From UTCFX2 sp963788145 (GTDB lineage Bacteria > Chloroflexota > Anaerolineae > Anaerolineales > UBA4823), in the NCBI GenBank assembly GCA_963788145.1, contig CAWBFQ010000006.1, positions 1,054,001-1,118,000 on the forward strand: a stretch of DNA of 64,000 nt. The letters run 5' to 3'. Shown here one piece after another: positions 19,808 to 29,603 of the stretch. Positions within the stretch are counted from its first letter, which is position 1. Each line of letters opens with the position of its first letter. Under the pieces are notes generated by a model that ran no database searches, was not told the origin of the DNA, and was given only the letters and a program-made list of their open reading frames with translations. A program made the translations under genes and the position numbers.

Positions 19808-19813
19808 TATAAT
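19808..19813 (+). promoter_or_regulatory. -10 box upstream of prs
   Basis: A perfect TATAAT preceded by GGGGG lies 56 nt before the prs ATG. No good -35 hexamer is visible 16-18 nt upstream. The start codon itself is preceded by a strong Shine-Dalgarno, AAGGAGGG (19857-19864). Confidence 0.4.
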
Positions 19814-19868
19814 TACGTGCAATGCACTCATCCTGCTGTATTCCATCACAACGGTCAAGGAGGGTCCA

Positions 19869-20867
19869 ATGGGCGCACTAAATCGCAATGATGTCCGTTT
19901 TTTTAGTGGTCAATCCCACCCGAAATTAGCAGCAGGGATTGCATCCTATCTGGGTATCCCGCTTGATCCAACCCATTTCGACCGCTTCAGCAATGATAAC
20001 ATTTACGTACAATTGGGGGCCAGCGTGCGCGGGCGGAATGTCTATATCCTGCAATCGTTGATCCCGCCGGTCAGCGATCATTTGGTGGAATTATTGATGA
20101 TGCTGGATATCGCTCACGGCGCCGGCGCGGCTCAAATTCATGCCATCATCCCGTATTATTCCTACGCCCGCTCGGACAAAAAAGACGCCCCGCGCATCTC
20201 GATCACATCCAGGCTGGTGGCCGACCTGTTGCAAACCGCCGGGATGACCCATTTCATGACCATGACGCTGCATTCGCCCCAGGTTCATGGTTTTTTCAGC
20301 GTTCCCACGGATCCGCTTACCGCCCGGCACTTGTTTATGCGTTATTTCCGAAAAGCCAACTTTCTCAAAGAAGAAACTGTGGTGGTCTCGCCGGATATGG
20401 GGCGGGCCAAATCGGCTGCCCGTTTTTCCAGGCAGCTTGGTTTTGCCATGGCCGCAGCCCAGAAAGAGCGCATTTCGGATTATGAAGTCCACATCGGGGA
20501 CACACTGGAGCGCCAGATTCGCGGTTTCCGGCGAGCATTAATCTATGATGATGAAATTGTGACCGGCACGTCCGTCATTGAGTTGTGCAAGCTGCTGGTC
20601 GATTATGGGGTTGAGGAAATTTATGTGATTTGTACCCATGGACTTTTTGCTGGTCAGGCGCTGCCCAGACTGGTAGAATTCCCCCAGATCATTAAGATCA
20701 TCACGACGGACACGGTCCCGGTGCAGAAAGACGATCCGAAATTGGAAATCATCTCGGTTGCACCGGTCTTCGGCGAGGCGATCTGGAGAAACTCCACCCG
20801 TCAATCCATTGGGGGTTTGTTCTCTTTCCACAGTGATCAGGAAGAAAAAGAAGCGATCGATGATTGA
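19869..20867 (+). CDS. prs: Ribose-phosphate pyrophosphokinase (PRPP synthetase)
   Basis: This ~332-aa protein makes PRPP from ribose 5-phosphate and ATP for nucleotide, His and Trp synthesis. The N-terminus has FFSGQSHPKLAAGIASYLGI and GRNVYILQSL; the ATP-binding/flexible loop is YYSYARSDKKDAPRISITSR. TLHSPQVHGFF and VVSPDMGRAKSAARFS follow. The PRPP-binding loop is IYDDEIVTGTS, a variant of the usual DD(I/M)xDTGGT, so a divergent class of PRPP synthetase is likely. I chose ATG 19869 because of the AAGGAGG ahead of it, not the upstream in-frame codon. The gene lies 60 nt before the AAA ATPase gene. Confidence 0.88.
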   Translation: MGALNRNDVRFFSGQSHPKLAAGIASYLGIPLDPTHFDRFSNDNIYVQLGASVRGRNVYILQSLIPPVSDHLVELLMMLDIAHGAGAAQIHAIIPYYSYARSDKKDAPRISITSRLVADLLQTAGMTHFMTMTLHSPQVHGFFSVPTDPLTARHLFMRYFRKANFLKEETVVVSPDMGRAKSAARFSRQLGFAMAAAQKERISDYEVHIGDTLERQIRGFRRALIYDDEIVTGTSVIELCKLLVDYGVEEIYVICTHGLFAGQALPRLVEFPQIIKIITTDTVPVQKDDPKLEIISVAPVFGEAIWRNSTRQSIGGLFSFHSDQEEKEAIDD

Positions 20868-20927
20868 GACACATTGGGCGCGCCAATTCAACGCACGACT
20901 GGTAAAAAAAAATGAACGGAGGTTGAT

Positions 20928-22214
20928 GTGACCCAGGAAACCAACTTGAAACAGATCCTGGCTGAACCGCGTACGATTGAAGAACTTCATATTCCCCAGA
21001 ATTTGGTGATCGATCTCATTTTTCGCTTGTTATACAATGAGGGCAATGTCGCTCTTACGCGTTTTACCGAAGTATTGAAAATCCCCAAAGCGATCATTGA
21101 TGAGATCCTGCTTTGGATGCAGAAAGAACACCTGGTGGAGGTTTCAAAGGCCAGCGTGCAACTGGGCCGATTGGGGAACGTCTATACGCTGACGGATGCG
21201 GGTGAATTGCGCGCCAGGGCTGCCCTGGATCGCAGCCTGTACGTCGGCCCGGTGCCGGTGGCAATTGCGTATTACACCCGTGGGATGGAATTACAAACTC
21301 GCCAGCGGGTGAAAGTTTCTCCAGAACAGGTAAAGCAGGCGATCAGCCACCTGATCTTGCCGGAGAACTTCCATCGCCAGCTTGGTCCGGCTGTCAATTA
21401 TGGCACCTCGCTGTTCTTATATGGGCCTCCTGGCAACGGTAAAACCACGATCGCCCAGGCGGTTGGGAAGTTAATCTCTGGATCTGACCCGATTTGGGTT
21501 CCGTACGCCATCACCGCTGGCGGCCAGGTGATCCAGATTCATGACCGGCTGGTGCATAAACAAGTCGGCGGCAATCAAGGTAAGACCGCGGAGCTGGGGC
21601 AAATCGATCAACGCTGGGCATTGATAGAGCGACCGGCGGTGACCGCGGGCGGCGAACTGAAAATGGAATCGCTCGACCTGCGCTTTGATCCGATCTCGAA
21701 ATTCTATGAAGCCCCATTGCAGTTGAAGGCGAATGGGGGGATGTTCCTGATTGACGACTTTGGCCGACAGCAGGTCAGCACGTCTGACCTGCTCAACCGC
21801 TGGATTGTGCCGCTGGAGGGCATGATCGATTTCCTGCGAATGCAGAGTGGCCAGACCATCGTCGTACCATTTCGCCAGCTTACCGTGTTCAGCACCAACC
21901 TGGAACCGCGCGAACTGGTGGATGATGCTTTCCTGCGCCGCATCCATATCAAGATCAACATTGCCGCGCCAGATGAGCGTCTGTTCTTCCAGATCTTCGC
22001 AACCGTGGCAAAACAGCTCAACATCCCATTTAGTAAAGAAACTTTCTTGCACCTGCTCCAGCATTGGTACCGCGAGACCGGGCGACCTTACCAGGCCGTT
22101 CACCCGCGCGATTTACTGCGCATAGCTGTGGCGTTGTCGGAATATGAGGACAGCCCACTGCGCCTGACCCCCGATTTGATCGACGAAGCCTGCCGCAACT
22201 ACTTTGTGGATTAA
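20928..22214 (+). CDS. AAA+ ATPase with N-terminal winged-helix domain
   Basis: This 428-aa protein starts at GTG 20928 behind GGAGGTTGAT. Residues ~15-100 look like a winged helix (NLVIDLIFRLLYNEGNVALT, LGRLGNVYTLTDAGELRARA). The ATPase core has Walker A YGPPGNGKTTIAQ, a long insert, Walker B GGMFLIDDFGRQ, sensor-1 LTVFSTNLEP and arginine DDAFLRRIHIKI. Proteins of this type are described only as 'ATPase with chaperone activity'; they recur in Chloroflexota. Function is unknown. The position after prs and 15 nt before a GH31 gene may be only positional. Confidence 0.75.
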   Translation: MTQETNLKQILAEPRTIEELHIPQNLVIDLIFRLLYNEGNVALTRFTEVLKIPKAIIDEILLWMQKEHLVEVSKASVQLGRLGNVYTLTDAGELRARAALDRSLYVGPVPVAIAYYTRGMELQTRQRVKVSPEQVKQAISHLILPENFHRQLGPAVNYGTSLFLYGPPGNGKTTIAQAVGKLISGSDPIWVPYAITAGGQVIQIHDRLVHKQVGGNQGKTAELGQIDQRWALIERPAVTAGGELKMESLDLRFDPISKFYEAPLQLKANGGMFLIDDFGRQQVSTSDLLNRWIVPLEGMIDFLRMQSGQTIVVPFRQLTVFSTNLEPRELVDDAFLRRIHIKINIAAPDERLFFQIFATVAKQLNIPFSKETFLHLLQHWYRETGRPYQAVHPRDLLRIAVALSEYEDSPLRLTPDLIDEACRNYFVD

Positions 22215-22228
22215 TCTCTGGAGAAAGT

Positions 22229-24745
22229 ATGGCTAGCATTGCCGAGTTATTGAACACTGCCAAAATATTCGGGATCCGAAAAGTTTATTTGATGTCTCGC
22301 TATTCCATTTTTCGTGAAGGGAGGGATCGGCGCTACCGCCGTCTGCTGCAGAGGGCTGCTCAGCAGCCTGCGACTGAACCGGGAAACCTGGTACAGGCCA
22401 GCGAGATCTCCAATGGGGCTCAGTTCGACTTTGATAAAGCCAGCCTGGAGGTCCAGTTCCTGGCGGAGGGAGTAACCCGGCTGACCTGGACGCCCGGCTC
22501 TTTGCCGCTGCCCTATGGTCTGAGACGGACGGAATGGATGGGAGCGGCTGCAAACCTTTCCCGGCATGGACAGCAGTGGATGCTTTCCAGCCCGGGCTTG
22601 AAAATCGAGGTCAAGTCGGATGGGGCGCTTCGCTTCACTTACCCGGACGGGCGCATGATCCATGCCCAACGCCCGCCAGCCTGGCAGGGCGATCCCCAAT
22701 CGCCAGCCTGGACAGCTGTTGCCGAGTTAGCGCCGGAAGAATGCATTTACGGCTTGGGAGAGCAAACCTGGAATTTGAACCGGCGCGGCGCGCAGGCTAG
22801 AATGTGGAATACCGATCCTTACGGCGCTTATGGTTTTGGGGATGACCCGATTTATATGCCCATGCCGGTTTATCTCGGTTTGCATATCCAGGGCAGCTAC
22901 CTGGTGTTTTATGAGAATTACCACCCGGCGCTTTTTGAGTTTGACCCATTAGGGAAAAAGGATCCCGGCCCGCTCGCTCGTTTCGCTTTTGAGGCCGGAG
23001 CATTGCGTTATTACCTGATCAGCGGCGATTTGAAGCGGGTGATGGAGCGCTTCAGCGATCTGACCGGACGCCCAAATCTGCCTCCGCTGTGGAGCCTGGG
23101 GTATCACCAGTCGCGTTGGGGTTATAAGCGGGCCGAAGATATCCGGGCTGTGGCCCAGGGTTTCCGCCAGCAGGATATGCCCCTGAGCGCAATCCATCTG
23201 GATATCGACTATATGGACGGTTTTCGTGTCTTCACGGTCGATCCAGAGCGGTTCCCAGACCTGGGCGGGTTGGCGCGTGAACTGCAGTCCGAGGGGATTA
23301 AGCTGGTAGCCGTCCTCGACCCCGGCGTGAAGCGCGACCCGCATTATTTCTTCTACCAGGAAGGCGTACGTGAGGACGCCTTCCTAAAACTGGCCGATGG
23401 GCGCACGCTGGAAGGAGTGGTCTGGCCAGGGGTGACAGTCTATCCCGATTTCTCGAAACCGGCGGCGCGTCAATGGTGGGGCCGAGCCTACCAACGGCTG
23501 CTCGATCAAGGCATCGCCGGTTTTTGGCATGATATGAACGAGCCGACCTCATTTGCCATCTCACATCCATTCCTGCCGCTCGAGACACGCCACGATATGG
23601 AGGGACAGGGCGGTGATCACCGCGCCGGTCATAACCTGTACGCTCTGCAGATGAACCGGGCTGGTTATGAAAGCCTGCGCCAATCCGTCCCTGAAAAAAG
23701 ACCCTGGTTGATCTCGCGCGCTGGTTGGGTCTCGCAGCAGCGTTATTCCTGGAACTGGACTGGAGATACCCGCACCAGTTGGGAGAGCCTGCGCCTGACC
23801 ATCCCGCTGGTTTTGGGAAGCGGGCTTTCCGGACAGCCCTATAACGGGCCGGATATCGGCGGTTTTAGCGGCTTGCCCTCTGCCGAATTGTACACCCGTT
23901 GGCTGCAGATGGCGGCTTTCATGCCCTTCTTCCGCACCCACTCAGTGCAAGGCGCCCCGCCGCGTGAGCCATGGGTTTTTGGAGAGCCGTATACCAGCCT
24001 GATTCGGCGCTATATTCAATTTCGTTACCGCCTGCTGCCCTATCTGTATACCCTGGCCTGGCATGCCAGCCAGACCGGCCACCCGCTCATCCGTCCGCTC
24101 TTCTGGGAAAACCCGCACGATCCGCAATTGTGGCAGATTGACGATCAATTCCTGCTCGGCGAGGCGTTGCTGGTGGCTCCGCTGATGGAGGAAGGGCGAT
24201 CCAACCGAAGCATATATCTGCCGAAAGGCGAATGGGTTGACCTGTGGACGGATCAGATCTACCCAGGAGGTCAGACGGTGCAATGTTCCAGCGAGCCGGC
24301 TGAAACGGGCGGGTTAGGAGATATCCCGGTCTTCGTGCGCTCAGGCAGCCTGCTGCCGCTCCAAATCCCGGCTGGCGCAGGAGAGAGCGCCGGGTTGGCG
24401 CTGCATCTTTATCCACCCGAAGTTGGACGAGTGTCCCAGCAAGTCCTTTACAGCGACAGCGGTGATGGTTTTGGTGATTGGCGCCTGGACCGTTTCCAGA
24501 TCCAGCGAAAGAACAACCAGACCGACCTCGATTGGCGCAATGAAGGCGCCTTTCCATTCCCTTATCCACGCATTCAGCTCCACCTGCACGGGATTCCATC
24601 CGGTTCGGCCGATTATCTGGCTGAAGTGGATGGTTCTCCGCTTCAAATCCCTTCTAATCATCCTTACAAGCCAGGCCAAAACTGTTCTTGCCCGTGGGCC
24701 TGGCTGCCACCTTTTGAACATCTTGAGATTGAGATACCATTATGA
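22229..24745 (+). CDS. Glycoside hydrolase family 31 (alpha-glucosidase/alpha-xylosidase)
   Basis: This 838-aa enzyme belongs to GH31, retaining alpha-glycosidases. An N-terminal beta-sandwich (~1-240) with ECIYGLGEQTWNLNRRG precedes the barrel: YHQSRWGYKRAEDIRAVAQG, HLDIDYMDGFRVFTVDPERF, GFWHDMNEPTSFA (nucleophile Asp) and NWTGDTRTSWESLRLT (acid/base Asp). No signal peptide is seen, so it is probably cytoplasmic. The start ATG 22229 follows GGAGAAAG. Its stop overlaps the M14 peptidase start (ATGA at 24742). Preference for glucosyl, xylosyl or other substrates cannot be read from these motifs. Confidence 0.9.
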   Translation: MASIAELLNTAKIFGIRKVYLMSRYSIFREGRDRRYRRLLQRAAQQPATEPGNLVQASEISNGAQFDFDKASLEVQFLAEGVTRLTWTPGSLPLPYGLRRTEWMGAAANLSRHGQQWMLSSPGLKIEVKSDGALRFTYPDGRMIHAQRPPAWQGDPQSPAWTAVAELAPEECIYGLGEQTWNLNRRGAQARMWNTDPYGAYGFGDDPIYMPMPVYLGLHIQGSYLVFYENYHPALFEFDPLGKKDPGPLARFAFEAGALRYYLISGDLKRVMERFSDLTGRPNLPPLWSLGYHQSRWGYKRAEDIRAVAQGFRQQDMPLSAIHLDIDYMDGFRVFTVDPERFPDLGGLARELQSEGIKLVAVLDPGVKRDPHYFFYQEGVREDAFLKLADGRTLEGVVWPGVTVYPDFSKPAARQWWGRAYQRLLDQGIAGFWHDMNEPTSFAISHPFLPLETRHDMEGQGGDHRAGHNLYALQMNRAGYESLRQSVPEKRPWLISRAGWVSQQRYSWNWTGDTRTSWESLRLTIPLVLGSGLSGQPYNGPDIGGFSGLPSAELYTRWLQMAAFMPFFRTHSVQGAPPREPWVFGEPYTSLIRRYIQFRYRLLPYLYTLAWHASQTGHPLIRPLFWENPHDPQLWQIDDQFLLGEALLVAPLMEEGRSNRSIYLPKGEWVDLWTDQIYPGGQTVQCSSEPAETGGLGDIPVFVRSGSLLPLQIPAGAGESAGLALHLYPPEVGRVSQQVLYSDSGDGFGDWRLDRFQIQRKNNQTDLDWRNEGAFPFPYPRIQLHLHGIPSGSADYLAEVDGSPLQIPSNHPYKPGQNCSCPWAWLPPFEHLEIEIPL

Positions 24746-26436
24746 ACCTGAACACAGAACTAAGTTTTTCCCACTATTTCACCAACCCGGAGCTGGATCA
24801 AATCCTGCAGAACTGGGTTCAGACCTACCCGAACCTGGTAACAGTCCAGGCGATCGGGGAAAGTTTTGAAAAAAAGCCTATTTGGCTCATCACCCTGACC
24901 AATCATCAAACCGGATCGGATGATGAAAAGCCGGCAGTCTGGTTGGATGCCAACATACACGCCACCGAGGTTGCCGGCACAACCACCCTGCTGCGGATCG
25001 CTCACACCTTATTGAGCGGTTATGGGCAGGATCCGCAAGCTACGCGCATCCTGGATCAGGCGGTTTATTATATTGTTCCGCGCGTTAATCCGGATGGCGC
25101 AGCTCTGGCGCTGGCGGATAAGCCGCGCTTCATCCGCTCCGGAGTGCGCCCATATCCCTGGCCGGAAGTCGATCATGGATTGCACGAAGAGGATATCGAC
25201 CAGGACGGGCGCATCTTGCAAATGCGCGTTCAGGACCCGAACGGGGATTGGAAGATCAGCACACTTAACCCACGCCTGCTCGAAAAGCGCGGCCCGGCCG
25301 AACAGGCTGGCGTCTATTACCGCTTGCTGCCTGAAGGGCGGATTGAGCAGTTCGATGGCGTCACAGTTAAGATTGCCGCCCAACCCGAAGGATTGGACTT
25401 CAACCGCAATTTCCCGTTTGAATGGCGCGGCGAAGGCGAGCAGGAAGGCGCCGGTCCTTTCCCGACATCAGAATCCGAAACCAGGGCGTTGGTCGATTTC
25501 ATCGTGCGCCACCCGAATATCAACATAGCAATCACATACCACACCTTCAGCCGGGTGATTCTGCGCTGTTTCAGCACCAAAGCGGACGACACCCTGGAGA
25601 CCGATGACCTGTGGGTCTATAAGAAGATCGGGCAGATCGGTACGGAACTGACCGGCTATCGCTGTGTATCCACCTTCCATGATTTCAAATATCATCCAAA
25701 AGAGGTCACTACTGGCGGTTTTGACGATTGGCTTTACGACCATCTGGGCATGTATGCCTTTACGATCGAATTATGGGACTTGCCGGATGAAGCCGGGATC
25801 AAGGAGCGTAAATTCATCGAATGGTACCGCGACCACCCCCATACAGACGACTTGAAGATCCTGGAATGGGTGGACGTACACACCGACCGGACCGGTTTTG
25901 TGGACTGGTATGCCTTTGACCATCCCCAGCTTGGCAAGGTGGAATTGGGCGGATGGGATCAAATGTACACCTGGCGCAACCCGCCTGTGCACCTGATGGG
26001 AGCGGAGGCAGAGCGCAACACCCGTTTTGCGATCACCCTGGGTGATCTGCTGCCCAGGTTGGAAGTGCACTCGCTGAAGGTCGAACCGTTGGGAGATCAA
26101 ACCTATTCGATCCGGCTGGCGGTGGAAAACAGCGGCTTCCTGCCGACGTATACCAGCGAACAGGGTAAGAAGCGCAAAGCGGTCCGTCCGGTGCGGGTCG
26201 AGATCGAGCCTCCAGCAGGCGTCCACTTGCTGCATGGCAAGCCGCGGGTGGAGTTGGGACATCTGGAAGGGCGCAGCAACAAGCTTGATCCGGATGGCTT
26301 GTGGGGCGTCTCCCCGACCGACAACCGCGCCTGGACTGAGTGGGTGGTGCAGAGCAAGCCGGGCGCTAAAGTGAAACTGCTCATCAAAAGCGAGCGGGCT
26401 GGATCGATTGATCGGGAAGTCGAATTGACAGCATAA
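24742..26436 (+). CDS. M14-family zinc carboxypeptidase
   Basis: In this 564-aa protein the HxxE zinc motif is in DANIHATEVAGTTTLLRIAH, the third ligand His is in ITYHTFSRVIL, and the catalytic Glu is in YAFTIELWDLP. IVPRVNPDGA and GLDFNRNFPFEW are further M14 landmarks. There is no signal peptide. The C-terminal ~130 residues form an extra beta-rich domain (YSIRLAVENSGFLPTYTSEQ), possibly substrate-binding. Coupled by ATGA to GH31 upstream and 20 nt from the M24 peptidase gene, it fits a peptide/oligosaccharide scavenging operon. Confidence 0.88.
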   Translation: MNLNTELSFSHYFTNPELDQILQNWVQTYPNLVTVQAIGESFEKKPIWLITLTNHQTGSDDEKPAVWLDANIHATEVAGTTTLLRIAHTLLSGYGQDPQATRILDQAVYYIVPRVNPDGAALALADKPRFIRSGVRPYPWPEVDHGLHEEDIDQDGRILQMRVQDPNGDWKISTLNPRLLEKRGPAEQAGVYYRLLPEGRIEQFDGVTVKIAAQPEGLDFNRNFPFEWRGEGEQEGAGPFPTSESETRALVDFIVRHPNINIAITYHTFSRVILRCFSTKADDTLETDDLWVYKKIGQIGTELTGYRCVSTFHDFKYHPKEVTTGGFDDWLYDHLGMYAFTIELWDLPDEAGIKERKFIEWYRDHPHTDDLKILEWVDVHTDRTGFVDWYAFDHPQLGKVELGGWDQMYTWRNPPVHLMGAEAERNTRFAITLGDLLPRLEVHSLKVEPLGDQTYSIRLAVENSGFLPTYTSEQGKKRKAVRPVRVEIEPPAGVHLLHGKPRVELGHLEGRSNKLDPDGLWGVSPTDNRAWTEWVVQSKPGAKVKLLIKSERAGSIDREVELTA

Positions 26437-26455
26437 CCTGATTGGAGTAAATCGT

Positions 26456-27640
26456 ATGGCAAGTATTGTTCAAGAAAAAGTGGAGCAGGCGATCGGGATT
26501 TTGCAAGAGCTGAGGATAGATGCCTGGATGACGTTTGTGCGCGAGACGCCAGCCAGCGGCGACCCGGTTCTCCCATTGATCTATGGGCATGAACTGACCT
26601 GGCAGAGCGCCATCATCCTGACTCGCTCAGGCGAGCGGATCGCGATCATCGGCCAATACGAAGCCGAGACGGTTCACCAGACCGGCGCTTATCCAACTGT
26701 GATCCCCTATCATAAGTCGGTCCGGCCGGATCTACTGACTGTACTCGACCTCCTTCAGCCGGAGACGATCGCGATCAACTATTCCAAGAACGATGTGCTG
26801 GCGGATGGGTTGGACCACGGTCTGTACCTGGTTCTGCTTGATCTGCTGGAGGGGACGCCCTGGGTTGAACGCTTAATCTCGGCTGAACAGGTCATTGCTG
26901 CGCTGCGCGGGCGCAAAACTCCGACTGAGGTAGCCCGCATCCGCCAGGCAGTGCGCACTACGGCTGAAATCTATCAGCGCACATTTGACTTTGTGCAGGT
27001 GGGCATGAGCGAAAAGCAGATTGCCGGGTTTATGCACGAACAAATGCTGGCCCAGGGGCTGGATCCGGCCTGGGAGCTAAACAACTGCCCGGCGGTAAAC
27101 GCCGGACCCAAATCGCTGATGGGGCATATCGGCCCTTCCGACATTCGCCTGGAGAGGGGGCATATCCTGCATTTCGATTTTGGGGTGCGCCAGCAGGAAT
27201 ATTGCGCCGATATCCAGCGGGTCATGTATTTTCTGCGATCGGGCGAAAGCCAGGCGCCGCAGCCGGTGCAGCGCGGTTTCGATGTGATTGTGCGGGCGAT
27301 CCAGGCGGCAGCAGCGGTGATGAAGCCCGGCATTTTGGGCAAGCAAGTGGACGCAGTTGCGCGCGAGGTGGTCACCTCGGCTGGCTATCCGGAATATATG
27401 TATGGGACCGGTCATCACCTGGGCCGGCTGGCGCACGATGGCGCCGGGCTTTTGGGGCCAGAGTGGGAACGCTACGGCAATTCACCCAATTACCCGCTGG
27501 AGCTGGGCCAGGTCTATACGATTGAACCCGGGTTGGAAGTCCCCGGGTTCGGTTATATTGGGATCGAAGAGGATGTGATCGTCACGGAGAACGGGGCGGA
27601 ATTTCTCGGCTTGCCGCAAACCGCGCTGCTCTTGCGTTGA
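26456..27640 (+). CDS. Xaa-Pro aminopeptidase / M24 metallopeptidase
   Basis: This 394-aa protein has the M24 pita-bread fold. The metal ligands are the two Asp in LHFDFGVRQQEYCADIQRVM, the His in GTGHHLGRLAHDGAG, and the Glu residues in YTIEPGLEVPGFGYIGIEE then DVIV. The N-terminal creatinase-like domain (residues 1-~150) has ERIAIIGQYEAETVHQTGAY. It should remove N-terminal residues before proline in the cytoplasm. The start ATG follows GGAG. It is the third gene of the GH31-M14-M24 run and is intact. Confidence 0.88.
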   Translation: MASIVQEKVEQAIGILQELRIDAWMTFVRETPASGDPVLPLIYGHELTWQSAIILTRSGERIAIIGQYEAETVHQTGAYPTVIPYHKSVRPDLLTVLDLLQPETIAINYSKNDVLADGLDHGLYLVLLDLLEGTPWVERLISAEQVIAALRGRKTPTEVARIRQAVRTTAEIYQRTFDFVQVGMSEKQIAGFMHEQMLAQGLDPAWELNNCPAVNAGPKSLMGHIGPSDIRLERGHILHFDFGVRQQEYCADIQRVMYFLRSGESQAPQPVQRGFDVIVRAIQAAAAVMKPGILGKQVDAVAREVVTSAGYPEYMYGTGHHLGRLAHDGAGLLGPEWERYGNSPNYPLELGQVYTIEPGLEVPGFGYIGIEEDVIVTENGAEFLGLPQTALLLR

Positions 27641-27643
27641 AGG

Positions 27644-29388
27644 TCAAGGATTCCTGACAACTGGCAGGTGGATGTAGTGGTACCAGACAGCAGAATCTGG
27701 GCCGAAATATTGGGATGAGCCGGAGGCAGGGACTATTCCAAGCCAATAATAATAGGTCACGCCGGGTGCGGCGGTGGTATCGAGATACTCATAATCGAAT
27801 GGGGAGGCGTGGATCGGGATCAGCGTGACGCCGTTCAGGGGAACCCCCGGGCGGACCATACCGGTGCTGCGATAGAGGTTGAAACCGCTCACATCGGTTT
27901 GATTGTCCGAGCTCCATTCGAGCAGGTTGCCATTCGAAGCCGGGTTTGCCTGGATGGTGTATGAATACCAGATCGAAGAGACCGGACCGAATGCCTCGCG
28001 CGCGCCAGGTTTGTGACATATTCCAGCCAATAGTTCTGATAGATGCCCGGCGCTGCTTGGGTATCCGTATAGACATAAGCTCCAGGCGGCAGACTGAGCG
28101 AGAAGTAAGATGGGATAATGGTCGTGTTGATCGGATTCGTCGGTTGTGTGGTTCCGACATCCCGATAAAGATAGAAACCGGTGATGTTGTTCTCATAAGT
28201 GGTATCCCAGTCAAGCCGGATGCCAATATTCGTGCGGGAAGCCTGATAGGAATCAATCTCGATCGTGCTCTCATTTCCTCCGCCGGTGAAGGCGGTCAGC
28301 GTGGACACCCCAGTCATCGTCAGGATGTTGGTAGCTGTGTTGGCTGCGCTGCCGACATTCCATCCCGTTGTGGTCTTACGAAGTGTCAGCAGATTGGTTT
28401 CATATCCTTCCACATCTGCGTCCACATATTGAAAAGTAAGATCGGCGCTGTAGCTGCTGATGTTCTCGCTATCCAGCATCCAATAACGCCTGATGTGGAT
28501 TGGGAAGTAGTTATCGGGGTGTCGCACGTTAACTACCCGCCCGCAAACCTTCGGGGCGATCCCAAATACCCCCGCAGAGTACGAGACCGTCATCGGAGAG
28601 TATTCACTTGTCCCGCTGGCATCCCCAATTGGAAATAAAAAAGATGAGATGGGGGGCGCGATTGAATTGGTGTACCCCTTGCACAATTCACCGCTCCCGT
28701 TGGTAACGATCATTTTCGAGGCCGAAAAAGACCCGACCACCGCGCCGCTTGGCCCCATGATGAGTGTGTAAGCTCCCAGATATAAATTCCCGTTGACCAG
28801 GCTCAGGTTGGCGTCCACCGACTGGTTGAAACCCAGGAAAACCCCATGGGGGTTATCGATCGTCAAATTCCAGAAACCGGTCACCCAATTGCCCTTCAAG
28901 GTTTGCGCTGCCGCGCCGTTGAGTTTCAGAGTGCCGGAATTGCGGCGGAATTGGCCGTTGATATCGCGTTCGTAATCACCCTGCAGGGTCAGGATCCCGG
29001 ACGGGGCATTCAATGCGCCTTCGGTGAGCGACAGGTTTCCGGTGACCGTAATATTGCCGCTCATGGTCACGGTGACCACCCGGTTTAATTCAACCAATTC
29101 GTTATACAGCCCGGCGGCTACGTTCACAGTTCCGTCCAGGTTCACATCGCTGATCCCTTTTGAGATGGTCCGAAAGGCGCAGTCCGGTGAGTGGCTGGCA
29201 TCAGTGTCCACCGTCCCGTTGCACAGGGTGTCAGACCCATCTGGTCGGACATAGATCGGGGTGGCGGCTGAGGCGTTGGATGGCGTCAGGATGGAGAGCC
29301 ACAGACTTGTCATGAGCAGACCAGCTGCGCCTAGCACACCGATCAGAATAATCCACTTGCTCTTATGTAGATATTGGGTTGCATGCAT
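27644..29388 (-). CDS. Secreted beta-rich protein with fibronectin-III-like C-terminus (one frameshift)
   Basis: The N-terminus is a signal peptide (IILIGVLGAAGLLMTSLWLS then NASAATP). YVRPDGSDTLCNGTVDTDAS and FRTISKGISDVNLDGTVNVA resemble the opening of parallel beta-helix (Pbl/DUF1565-type) surface proteins. Further repeats of NLTID/NLSLVNGNLYL type follow. The C-terminal part, split by a one-base shift near 28000, has two related modules (ITGFYLYRDVGTTQP / VSGFNLYRSTGMVRPGV; APGIYQNYWLEYV / APGVTYYYWLGIV), like fibronectin type III domains. The full product is ~580 aa. It converges with the M24 gene (4-nt gap). Adhesion or surface-layer function is inferred only. Confidence 0.65.
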
Positions 29389-29603
29389 TCAATTACCTAT
29401 TCGATTCTGCTACAAAAGTTGGTATTCACCATTTATATACTTCATTTTAGCAAAAATATCAATTATTTAGGATTAAGAATACGAGTAAATCTACCAATGC
29501 GGCTGAATTTTATGCTAAAATCTTTCTTCATCATTGAGGTACTTAATAGCTGCACACCAATCTCTGTGAAGCTGGCCCATCTCATTTTAAGCAGGAATGA
29601 TTT

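Noticed and set aside
29389..29603. T-box riboswitch ahead of hisS
   Set aside because: No T-box consensus (TGG-type bulge) or terminator/antiterminator hairpins could be found in the 215-nt leader.
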